In this document: positions 11,117 to 21,673 of the stretch, one piece after another
How the letters are laid out: each line of letters opens with the position of its first letter
Numbering within the stretch: position 1 is the first letter of the stretch
Assembly (NCBI GenBank): GCA_029532415.1
Contig: JAQOTA010000035.1
Location: forward strand, 520,538-584,537
Length of the DNA: 64,000 nucleotides
Direction: 5' to 3'
Source: Marasmius tenuissimus
Lineage: Eukaryota; Basidiomycota; Agaricomycetes; Agaricales; Marasmiaceae
Made by a program: the position numbers and the translations under genes
The notes under the pieces: model-generated
What the model saw: the letters and a program-made list of their open reading frames with translations, nothing else
Told to the model about the DNA's origin: nothing
Database searches by the model: none

Positions 11117-13155
11117 TCAACTCCCCTGCTGCACTGCCAGAGGGAGTTGTAAATAGAAGTAACTACGACTTGCCAAACATGACACATATCTATTCAAATT
11201 ACCCGAGTGAAGTTAGGATCCCTGCCCTTACTGGAAATGAAAGGACTCCTCCCATCACTCTAAGAATTGAAATCATAGGCAAAGTCACAGGGAAAAAGAT
11301 TGGTGCTCAAGTGTTACTAGACAGCGGAGCAGAAGGAATATTCATCAACAACCAGTTCGCCAGAAATCACAACTTCACACTAACCCGAATACCACAACCA
11401 TTTCCAATCTGAAATGTAGATGGTTCAGAAAACACGCTGGGATGGGTGAAATACTGTACCAGGCAACGCATGAGGATACATGCCAGTGAAGGAAGTCACC
11501 ACACAGAAGACATAGAATTCTATGTTGCAGCAGCAACTTGATACTTGGAACTGATTGGCTGAAAAAACACAACCCCAACATTGACTGGGGAAAACACGCT
11601 ATCAGCCTGGACCGCTGCCCAAACGACTGCGACCTGAAGAACCCACCAATTGTCAACATCGACACCCAGAAGACAGGAAAACCGCAACCTGTAGAGAAAA
11701 TAGCGGGCAGTAGGAGGATGGTCAAACATGAACACTCCCATACTCCTACCTTGAATGAAGAGCTTCGACAACTCATGGAAGAAAGAAGAGGAGCCAAGAA
11801 ACTTCCCCACATTTGGTACACAGAAGATGAGGAAGAGCAATTCCAGGTCTCCGAGGAATGGGAAGGCCAAACAATTGCATCAATATTAGGAAAGATCCCT
11901 CGCGAATACGAGGAAATGTACCAGGAAACCCCAATATCGATTAGAGCAGCCTTCACCAGATCCCAACAACTGGCAGAAGAGCAACACCACAATTGCCAAA
12001 CAAAGACCAAGGAAGAAATTGTACCTCACCACTACCACAAATTCCTGAATGTTTTTGACAAGAATACATCTGAACGGCTACTGGAAAGGGGGGAATGGGA
12101 TCATGCTATCGGCCTAAAACCGGAGTTCACACCACAAGCAGGAAAACCTACCCCCATGGCCCCAGTAGAACAGATCCAACTGGACAAATTTGAAGAAGAG
12201 TTAAGGAAGGAATATATCCGACCATCCAAATCACCCAACTCAAGCCCATTCTTCTTTGTAAAAAAAAAGGACGGCACCCTACAACTGGTACACGATTTTC
12301 AACGCCTCAACAATTTCACAGTAAAAAACGCATACCCTCTCCCTCTAATATCAGAACTAGTCGACAAGCTAAAGGGGGCAAAGGTATTCTCAAAAATCGA
12401 CCTCAGATGGGGATACAACAACGTATGCATACGAGACGGAGACGAATGGAAAGCGGCCTTCAAAACCAACAGAGGGCTATACAAACCAACAGTCATGTAT
12501 TTTGGCCTCACCAACTCCCCTGCCACCTTCCAAGCCATGATGAACGCAACATTCAAAGACCTCATTGACACAGGGAAAGTCGTCATTTACATGGATGACA
12601 TCCTGATCTTCACCAAGAGCCTCAATGAACACCGTAAACTGGTTCAAACCAGAAAAATGCTTGTTTGAACAGGAAGCAGTTGAGTTCCTAGGGCTCATCG
12701 TATCCCACAACAAGTTAGCCATGGACCCGGTAAAAGTTGCGGGAGTAGCAGAATGGCCAACACCTCAATCAGTGAAGGAGATCCAAGCATTCCTTGGATT
12801 TGGGAACTTCTATTGCAGATTCATCGAAGGGTTTTCAACAGTCGCACACCCCCTATTCAACCTCACGAGGAAAGACCACACATGGGAATGGACAACTGAA
12901 TGCGAGGAAGCCTTCCTCTGACTGGAAGCAGCCTTCCTAACCTCCCCTGTCTAATCATGCCAGACATAGGGAAACCCTTCCGACTCGAAGTCGACACCTC
13001 AAACTACGCCACAGGAGGGATACTTTCACAACAAGGAAACGACAGCAAATGGCATCCAGCCACATACCTATCAAAATCACTATCAGAAGCGGAATGAAAC
13101 TATGAGATTCACGACAAAGAGTTACTTGCAATCATAAGAGCACTGGAGGCATGGC
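11113..13155 (+). pseudogene. Gypsy pol, N-terminal half (protease, reverse transcriptase, RNase H start)
   Basis: The protease motif LLDSGAEGIF lies near 11313-11342. After a TGA (11410-11412) and a frameshift near 11530, the frame 11538-12668 carries reverse transcriptase, with SSPFFFVKKKDGTLQLV, KIDLRWGYNN and the catalytic YMDD (12588-12599). Near 12640 about 15 codons between the EHRKL and FKPEKCLFEQ blocks are missing. RNase H follows up to the ALEAWRH block, where copia B is inserted at 13161. The stops at 12919-12921 and 13095-13097 are TGA where relatives have Arg. Confidence 0.88.
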
Positions 13156-13160
13156 GACAT
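13156..13160 (+). other. Target duplication of copia B, left copy
   Basis: GACAT directly before the left LTR of copia B is repeated at 19317-19321 directly after its right LTR. Removing copia B and one copy restores the gypsy RNase H reading frame (ALEAWRH then YLEGAPAHI). Confidence 0.93.
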
Positions 13161-13481
13161 TGATGAGCTGGCATGACGCCTAGCGCAGAGGACTACAACA
13201 TGGCTACACTACTACTTACCAGAGAGGAGTTTAGAGAGATAGAGGCGAGACGTAGAAGCTCAAGCACACTATAGATTCAGGTAGAGAACTACGAGCTTAT
13301 ATACATGTAGAGACAATAGAACTACCATATAGGGACGACAATAGAGATTGTACATATGAGCATAAAGAACAATGAAGAATGAAACAATAGTGAATGCATT
13401 GTCCCGCATAATACAATTGCGGGAAGTATGAACCGGGACTTCAGATATACCAGGATCTAATTATAGTCCATGGATTCAACA
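13161..13481 (-). repeat. Copia B 3' LTR
   Basis: The 321-bp LTR is same-sized as its partner at 18996-19316, with seven transitions between them. The boundary is fixed by the GACAT duplication outside and the polypurine tract inside. Confidence 0.95.
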
Positions 13482-16400
13482 CACCCCCTCGCTAAGTGCA
13501 GCTGAAAAGCGCATCTGAGCGAATCAAGTGGACAAATAGAATTCAAGTCCAAGGTGATCTCTGAATCGTAAGAACTTCTCATGTCCGAGATTCTTCGTAA
13601 ACATATCTGCGGGATTATAAACTCCTTCAATGAAGAACAATTCGACTTTGCCATCTTCAACACACGATCGAATATAGTGATATCGAATATCGATGTGCTT
13701 GGTTTGGCATTCTTGAACCGGATTAAATGCAATGAAGATAGAGCCTTGATTGTCTCCGCAGATTGGAATAGGACCTAAGTCAATTCCAAGTTCAGAGAGT
13801 AGCGATCTTATCCAGGAAGCTTGACAACTGCAATCCGACAGTGCCATATACTCAGCTTCAGTGTAAGAAAGAGCTACAGTCTTCTGGGCATGTGATTGCC
13901 ACGAGAAGATGCTGCCTGCTAACTTGAAGAAGTAGCCAGTGATCAAACGGCATTTGATGGGATCGGCAGCCCAATCCAAGTCTGTGAACGCAAGGAGACC
14001 TCCATCAGAATCACCATCGTAGACAAGTGAATAATCTGATGTGCCAGCAAGATAGCGGCAGATATACAGAGCTTTATCAAGGTGTTCCTTTGTTGGATTA
14101 GAAGAGAACTGGGAAAGCTTTGTAACTGCATAGGCAATATCAGGACGTGTGCCCAGCATAATGTACAGAAGCGACCCAATCACAGACTGGAATCTGGAGC
14201 GAATGGCAGGATTAACTGGACCATCGTTGGGAGTTGGCACATAGCCAGCAGGTAAGGGTGTAGGAGCACCTTTTGCATTCTGCATCCCAAAACGTTCAAG
14301 GACTTTCTTCATATAATTCTTTTGGTCAATCATGATCTTATTGCCTTCGCAACAAATGCTCATGCGGAGAAACTTGCTAGCATCACCCATATCACAGCAT
14401 TCCCATCAAGCCATGAACTCGGCTTTCTTCTTGTCAGCAAAAAATTTGTTAGGACCCATAAAGAGTGCATCGTCAACGTAGATGATTGCATACACCACTT
14501 CACCGCTCTTTGGATCTTTGCAGATGAAGAGTCCAGCATCAGAAGTCAGGCGTTTGAAGCCTAGTACTTCCATGGACGAGCTAAGGGTTCGCCATCACTC
14601 AAGGGCAGCTTGCTTTAGTCCATATAATGCACGACGCAGGTGTAGAACCTTACGTTCTTGGCCCTTGACTTTGAAGCCTTCAGGTTGTTCCATGTAAACC
14701 TCCTCAACAAGATCACCATAAAAAAAGGTGTTCTTGACATCAACAGAGGTGATGTACCAGTTCTTGAGAGCTGCGAGAGCAAGCATCATACGAACAGTCT
14801 CATAACAAACGACTGGTGAGAAGATCTCATCAAAGTCGACACCTTCGACTTGAGAGAAACCCTTGGCAACAAGTCTAGCTTTCTTGCGACCATTCGACTT
14901 AACGTTGAAGACCCATCTATTTTTGATGGCTTTGCGACCTTTAGGCAAGTCACAGAGTTCGAAGACCTTGCGCTTACAAAGTGCCTCAAGTTCTTTGTGG
15001 CAAGCGTTCTTCCATTCCTTCTGTTGCTCAACAGGCAGCTTTAGAATATCACAGAGTGTCCACTCTCTGATGTTAGAGAAATCAGGAGTATCGGACGTTG
15101 GAAGTGAATCGTGAACTGGAACGGCATTGTTCAACAGGTAATTATTCTCTAAGTTGCGAATAATGTCTGAGGGTCTATTTGGGTTCCGCTGTTCACCAAA
15201 TATGTTACCAGGTTGCGTTGTACCCTTCCGCTGCCTCGAAGACCGGCGTGGACCATCCGCTGCTGGTGCAGGCGGAGGAACGGCGGGTTCGCCTGGAGGC
15301 GTCAGAGGACCAGATTGAGGGAGTGGCATATCCCCTGGCGCAGGGCCACCTGCAGGTTCGTCAACCTGAGGTTCTGATCTCTTAGAAGGTTCGGATCGAT
15401 GTCTGAGATCTGGGAACGGAGTATTGTCCCAATCGTCATCAGTCTTCATCTTCCAAAGGAATGTTGGGATTTTCACCCAAAGTAAATGGTTCACTACCAA
15501 CAGGTGTGAAGCCACAAGTTTTGGCATCAGGACACTTATTGTATAGCGTCTCATCGAATAGTGCAGTGCTACCTTTGAAGACGGAATTATTACTTTGCAT
15601 AAACAGGAAGCCTTTTATCCCATCTTGGTAGCCGATGAAAGTCATCGACTCACTACGAGGAGCAAGCTTGTTCTTCCTACGATCTTCAGGTATGAAGACG
15701 TAGGCTGCACAACCCATTACTCGGAGATGTGAAACATCAGGTGCTTCACCGTAAAGCATTTCAAACGGAGTTCGCCAGCTCAAACGTTGCACAGGAGTGC
15801 GATTGTAGAGGTGAACGGCGTGCACATGGCAGAATTCCCACCAGGACTGAGGCATACAAGCTCCAAAGTGAAGAGCTTTGGCCTTCTCATAAATAGTCCT
15901 GTTAAATCGTTCAGCACGACCGTTTTGTTGTGGTGTATACGGTATGCTTTGATCCCTTTGGATCCCATACTCTTTCAGTACTGCATTGAACTTATCTCCT
16001 TTGTACTCTCCCCCTTCATTGGACATCCAGGTCTTGACAATGGCATTGAATTGCATCTTGACCATAGTAAGGAAGTCCCTCAAAGCGGGTACTGCCTTGT
16101 CTTTCGTCTTGAGCTTGGAGGTCCAAACGTAGGACGTGCAGTCATTGAGAAAAGAGATGTAGTACTTGTACCGGTGATACGATTCAGCCGGGTACGACTT
16201 CAAATCCGAATGTATGCGTTCAAACGGTTTAGAAGCTCTAGTAGTAGAGTTGGGGAACAATTTCTCATGCATCTTGCCTTCAGCACAACCACGACACAGA
16301 GGTGTCTTTTTGGTAGGCATCTTAAGGTCAAGTGGGAAACCTTGTGTATGTTTCCGAGCTTTATTTAGGGCTTTATCTGATGGATGCCCAAAGCATCTGT

Positions 16401-18698
16401 GCTCAATATCGTAGTTGACGTTATAAACGACCGACTTGGCCATTAAAGACTCAGCAGATGCTTTCCGCGAGTGTACCCAATAAATGGTTTGACCAGGCAT
16501 ATGAGGGTAGGAAACAAGCGACTGTCGTCGCTGTGATGAGTAGAAGGCTAACTTCTTCGCGTTTCCACGAATTGATAGACCATCTTGAAGGAACTCTCCC
16601 ATTGATAATAGACGTATGTCCAATTGAGGTATGTAATAGACAGGATAGAGTCGCAAAACACGCTCAGTAAGTTTCCCGTCATGTCCTTCAACGTTATGCT
16701 TAATGAAGACAGTGCCTTTACCCTTGATCTGTATAGGGTTGCCCTTATTCGCAGTATTTACAATAGGGCCATCAAGCAATTCATATTCAGCGAAATCATT
16801 CAAATCATTCGTGAAATGAGAGGAGGCACCAGAATCAAGGAGCCAACCCTGTGCGTTGTTCACACTTTTCTTTCCCTTGCACTGAGTACAACCCACGAAG
16901 TGGGTGGAGATAGCATTGCAATATGATACAAGTGATGCCAGATCACTACGACTACGACGCGAACTACTGATACCAACCAATTGTGAGCATCGCTGTAGGG
17001 TCGTATCAGTTCGGGAAAGCAGGTCAAGATATGGAACTTGCCTGTCGTCGTGGAAAGATCCAAGAGAGACGTCATCCGGGACGTCCTCAACCCCTGCAGC
17101 TTCGGCAATATCGTTGTCAACATCATTACTGAATAGAGAGGTCATGTCTTCCATACCGTCGTCAGATCCCCAGTCCATCTCTACATCTTCATCAGGATCA
17201 GCGCTACGAGAGCGTTTAGAAGAAGTAGAAGAAGGAGATCCGGCTCCCTCATATCCCTCATCATCCTCCAAAAGACGCTTGGACGAGGACGCACGTGGTT
17301 GTTCAATGCGGTCCTGGAGCGAATGATTGGTGGCGGACGTGACGATCTGTTCGAAGGGTTTGAGATACCGCACCGTCTTGGGGGCACCAAGTCTATCAGC
17401 AAGGGAACGTGCTCCACGGACATCATCAAATACTGACTGAGATGGCTTGAAGCCAGTGAAGGACTGCATGGCAGCCGGGTTCTTCTTGACAGCTGGCTGA
17501 GGGACGGTGCTGTCGCAGGACTTGTCCCAGTGACCCGTGAAGTGAGCTGGGGGCGGTGATCCCATAGCGCGAACAGGAGGGGCGCTGGTGATCTCGGCAC
17601 GCAAGGAGTTGTTGACTGCGTTCAACGCAATACGTTCCCTGCGGTTGGTGATCGAGGAGTATGGACGGATGGGAGCGGGAGAAGCTACGACGGATGCATA
17701 AGATGCCAGATGGGAGTGACCATGCGACCGATTGTTACCACCGTTGTTACCACCGGCGTTGCCGGGACCCTGATGCTGGTTGATACCACCGCAGGTACCA
17801 CGCTGCTGCTGCTTCTTCTTCTTCCCGTTATTTTGGTTCGAAGAGGGGCGTTGCTGCTGCTGCTGTGGTTGACGCTGTTGGCCACGCTGCTGCTGTCCGC
17901 GCTGCTGACGTTGCTGTGGTGGACGCTGCTGCTGACCAAAGGATGGCTCGCGGTTGCCAGCACGCTTGACTGCAGAAAGGCGGTTAGCAAGCTGAGGGTT
18001 CTGGCGCTCGTATTCGATCATGATAGCTTCATGAACGTCGGCGACGGTGAGGGCGCTGGAGCTCTCAGGATCCCTATCAAAGTCATGAAGGGACTTGGAG
18101 GAAGCGGCGTCCCATTCGGGAGGAATAGCTGCGATGAGAAGGAGGGCTTTGATCAACTCAGGGAGTTCAACCCCGACCTCGGCAAGACGTTCAATGTAAT
18201 GTTTGAAGCCTGGGGATGGCTAGTGGTAAGCCGCAAGGACACCAGCTTGACGAAGTCGCCATAGATGGCAGACAAAGTTGGTTCGCCATAGGTGGTGACG
18301 ATGGTGGACCAGGCTTTGGCAGCGTCCATGTCCTTGAGAGGTTCAAAGACTTCCTTTGTAGAGGTCAACTGAATGATACCCATCAGCTGGAGATCTTTCT
18401 CCTCCCATGCTTCCAGCGCGGTGTTGTACGCCGTGATCTGGGCTTCAGTAGGATCCGCCCGATCAGGTTCCTCATCGGAATCAGCAGGTGCAACTGCAGG
18501 TGCTGCAGCACCGGGGGAAGGAGTGACTGTAATGGTCGGAATGATGTCCCCCAGAGGGTACGTTGGCTTTTTAGCCGCACCAGTAAGGTGACGATAAAGG
18601 CCTTGAGCCTTGGTAACAGCTTCCATTTCGCCGTTATAGGTCTGGCGGAATCCAGTGCCGTCGAAGCGACCAGAGAAGAATTCCTTAACATCGAACAT
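13482..18698 (-). pseudogene. Copia B gag-pol polyprotein gene
   Basis: Gag starts at 18698 (MFDVKEFFSGRFDGTGF). One indel near 18155 separates it from a 905-codon frame (18156-15439) with a Gln/Arg-rich tract in place of a CCHC knuckle, protease DSGASSHF (16814-16840), integrase zinc-binding HRCFGH...CRGC (about 16405-16281), and the integrase core. In the core the usual Asp of the second catalytic motif is Asn (MSNEGGEY, 16002-16025). Reverse transcriptase follows in 15554-14595, with YVDD near 14466-14490. RNase H is in 14390-13524 (AFTDLDWAADP, SYTEAEYMALS). Stops near 14594 and 14408 break pol. The first is Trp in copia A; the second is best explained as Arg CGA to TGA. Confidence 0.93.
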
Positions 18699-18980
18699 GG
18701 TAGTAAGATGTTAGGTTTGGTGTTGGATCTAGAAAAGACAGCATCAGCATGCGTCTAATCAACACAGGGAGCAGCCATCAAGGCGCTATGCTCAACAAGG
18801 AGCATTGGATCCTTCAGATCCGATGTCGTCGAAGGACGTACATCAATGCCATAGATCGAGCACTCAATTAAGAGGTCGATGGCAACATGCAGGTCTAGCC
18901 TAGCTAGCCGATGACAGCAGCCTAGGGGTGCTTGTCACTGACAGCAGCCATTAAGGCGCTCGTCATTGTAGTCGGGCTAA

Positions 18981-18995
18981 CTGGGGCCCATAACC
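18981..18995 (-). other. Copia B primer-binding site (half initiator tRNA-Met)
   Basis: Read on the minus strand, the bases right after the 5' LTR are GGTTATGGGCCC followed by CAG. This is complementary to the anticodon-stem region of eukaryotic initiator tRNA-Met (GGGCCCATAACC), not to its 3' end. Drosophila copia uses the same internal priming by a tRNA-iMet 5' half. The same site adjoins the 5' LTR of copia A at about 26151-26165. Confidence 0.8.
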
Positions 18996-19316
18996 TGATG
19001 AGCCGGCATGACGCCTAGCGCAGAGGACTACAACATGGCTACACTACTACTTACCAGAGAGGAGTTTAGAGAGATAGAGGCGAGACGTAGAAGCTCAAGC
19101 ACACTATAGATTCAGGTAGAGAACTACGAGCTTATATACATGTAGAGACAATAGAACTACCATATAGGGACGACAATAGAGATTGTACATATGAGCATAA
19201 AGAACAATGAAGAATGAAACAATAGTGAATGCATTGTCCCACATAATACAATTGCGGGAAGTATGAACCGGGACTTTGGATATACCGGGATCTAATTATA
19301 GTTCACGGATTCAACA
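18996..19316 (-). repeat. Copia B 5' LTR
   Basis: The 321-bp LTR is bounded by the primer-binding site inside and the GACAT duplication at 19317-19321 outside. Confidence 0.95.
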
Positions 19317-21140
19317 GACATTACCTGGAGGGAGCACCAGCACACATCGACATCTGGACAGACCACAAAAACCTTGAATACTTCTGTACAGCCTGTAACT
19401 TGAACTGACGACAGGCCTGATGGGCCTCATTCCTCACTAGATTTGACTTCGAGCTGATCCACAAACCCGGAACCACAAACAAAAGCAACCCCTTATCGAG
19501 AAGAGCAGACCATAAGCAGGGGGCAGATAACAACAACAAAGACAGAATTTTACTTGACTCCACATTCTTCTGTATCAAAGCCCTCAGGAAAGGGACCGTG
19601 TTGGACCTAGGAGACCCAGAGCTCCTTCAACAAATCAAGGAATCACCCAAGAGAGACCTTGAAGTACATCAGGGCCCTCGAAGCACTATTACGGGGAGGA
19701 CCCAAAACCTTGTGAAGCAACTCCAAGAATGGACACACAAAGATGGCCTAATCCTATACCAAGGAAAAGTATATGTACCAGCAGACAAAGCACTATGAAG
19801 GGATCTTGTGAAACAATTCCATGACAGCCCAATCGCAGGACACCCAAGACGCTTTAAAAGGTACGAACTCCTAGGACGAGAATATTGGTGGCCAGGGATG
19901 TCCACATTTGTCAGAGACTATGTGGAAGGATGTGCCATGTGCCAACTAACAAAACCGGACAATAACCCAGCCCATGTACCATTAATCCCAAACAAAACAC
20001 CAGTCAGACCATTCTCTGTGATAACTGCTGACTTCATCACCGACCTCCCTCTCTCTGACGGTCATGACTCTATACTAGTTGTGGTCGACAGAATGTCCAA
20101 AGCGGTAGTACTCATCCCCTGCAACAAAACTATCGACAGCGACGGCACAGTGGACCTCCTTATCAAAAATGTATGGCAGCACTTTGGACTATGGGATAAA
20201 ATGATCTCAGACCAAGGGCCACAATTTGCAGGCAAGGTCATGAAGGGAGTCTACACAAAGTTGGGAATAGAATCTGGACTCAGCACTGCCTACCACCCCC
20301 AGACAGACGGAGAATCTGAGCGATACAACCAGGAATTGGAAAACTTCCCCAGACTTCACTGCGACTATTGTCAAGACAACTGGGCTGGGTGGCTGCCATA
20401 CACCGAGTTCTGCCATAACACCAGAATACACTCGTCTACAGAACGATCCCCCTTTGAAATACTCCATGGATTCCTCCCCAAGATGTTCCCATCAGTAAAC
20501 CCCATATCCTGAGTTCCAGCAGTAAATGAGTGACTCTGCCTACTTGAAGAACTACGACAGGAGATACAATCGAGCCTAACCCTGACAGCAGAACAAATGC
20601 GGGAAACCCATGACGACTACATGAAGGAAGGCAAAGGATTTGCAGTCGGAGACAGCGTAACCCTAAATGGAAAGAACGTTAAAACAACTAGGCCAAAAGC
20701 AAAGCTTGCAAACCGTCGATACGGCCCATTCTAGGTAACAGAGGTGCTGGGGCCAGTCACATACAGGCTTAAACTTCCAAAGAAATGGCGTATCCACCCG
20801 GTATTCCACGCATCTCTGCTCAAATCTTTCAGGGAGACAGAGGAACATGGACCCAACTACCCTGGACAGACGCCAGAACTCGTACCAGAGGATACAGAAT
20901 ATGGGGTTGACGAAATCTTAGATTCGAGGAAACCTGATGACAGGCACATTCCCATCAAATACTTTGTATGATGGGTAGACTTTCCAGAGAAAGAGGACTC
21001 GTGGGAACACAAATCAAATCTGGAGAACGCAAAAGAGGCAGTAGAGGAATTCCACTCAAAACACCCCACAGCATTTCAGGAGCCAGAAAAGAGACAGAGC
21101 AAACGAAATAAACGTGTTCCAGGCAAAAACACGTCTTAAG
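19317..21140 (+). pseudogene. Gypsy pol, C-terminal half (RNase H end, integrase, chromodomain)
   Basis: The RNase H end (IDIWTDHKNLEYF, near 19350) is followed by the integrase zinc-binding region (HDSPIAGHPRRF ... EGCAMCQ, about 19820-19950). The DDE core follows, with ADFITDLP (near 20030), ISDQGPQF (near 20205) and HPQTDGESERYNQ (near 20300). A C-terminal chromodomain (YGVDEILDSR ... YFV-stop-WVDFPEKEDSWE, about 20900-21050) may have guided insertion to chromatin marks. In-frame stops are at 19406, 19418, 19796, 20510, 20531, 20732 and 20969. Six are TGA and most stand where relatives have Arg. Confidence 0.92.
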
Positions 21141-21150
21141 AGGGGGGTAC
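21135..21150 (+). other. Polypurine tract of the gypsy element
   Basis: The run TTAAGAGGGGGGTAC ends directly at the 3' LTR start (21151), the expected place for plus-strand priming. Confidence 0.85.
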
Positions 21151-21673
21151 TGTTACGATTTACCTCTATTTCTCACCAACAAGCGCCCATACAGACACCT
21201 CTCCCTACCCAACTCACCTCTCCCTTACCACCTTTCCCACTCATTCAAATATCTCTATAAACGACTCTGTGGAGTAAGTGGAGCTATGCATCCAGACCAC
21301 AGCTCCAGACCACGCCAAGCAGACATCTCCACATGCCACCCCGAGTCATAATATACGAACAGCTGCAATGACTCACACAACATTTGCAGCCACTCCCACA
21401 ACGACTCAGTCCAACTACAAACAACTCACACGCCTACGACTCAGCACGACTCAGAGCGACTCTGGACCTAGACAGATTCCAGTATATAAGCCCAATGTAC
21501 ATACAACCTTTCCTCAGCTTAACAACTTGGTTAATACACCAGTGAAAGCCCACCTTGACCTTTGACCTTTGACACTTGACCTTTGACCCTTGACCCTTGA
21601 CTCTTGACCTTCGAACCTCGCCCTTGCTTAAAGGAGTGACTTGAGAGGACACTAGGCGTGCCCTACCATATCA
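21151..21673 (+). repeat. 3' LTR of the gypsy element
   Basis: The 523-bp LTR pairs with 8472-8994. It is followed by the GTGAC duplication at 21674-21678, after which copia A coding sequence resumes. Confidence 0.95.

Larger units (their letters stand above)
13161..19316 (-). mobile_element. Inner Ty1/copia LTR retrotransposon (copia B)
   Basis: The element is 6156 bp, inserted into the gypsy RNase H coding region in reverse orientation with GACAT duplications. Its two 321-bp LTRs (13161-13481, 18996-19316) start TGATGAG and end TTCAACA on the plus strand and differ at seven positions, all transitions. The polypurine tract (CGAGGGGGTG, minus strand) is at 13482-13491. The primer-binding site beside the 5' LTR matches the middle of initiator tRNA-Met. 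Gag and pol are almost collinear; two stops and small deletions make it inactive. It is the youngest layer of the nest. Confidence 0.96.
8472..21673 (+). mobile_element. Ty3/gypsy chromodomain LTR retrotransposon with nested copia B
   Basis: The two 523-bp LTRs (8472-8994, 21151-21673) begin TGTTACG and end TATCA, and differ at about 14 positions, 13 of them transitions. GTGAC flanks both ends (8467-8471, 21674-21678). The internal order is gag, protease, reverse transcriptase, RNase H, integrase, chromodomain: a chromovirus. Without copia B (6156 bp plus a 5-bp duplication) the element is about 7 kb. A purine tract precedes the 3' LTR, and a self-complementary primer-binding site follows the 5' LTR. 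Many in-frame stops and a few frameshifts show it is dead. Confidence 0.95.

Noticed and set aside
17710..18264. 184-codon plus-strand frame opposite copia B gag
   Set aside because: Leu-rich translation of the antisense of a Gln-rich tract; a shadow frame.
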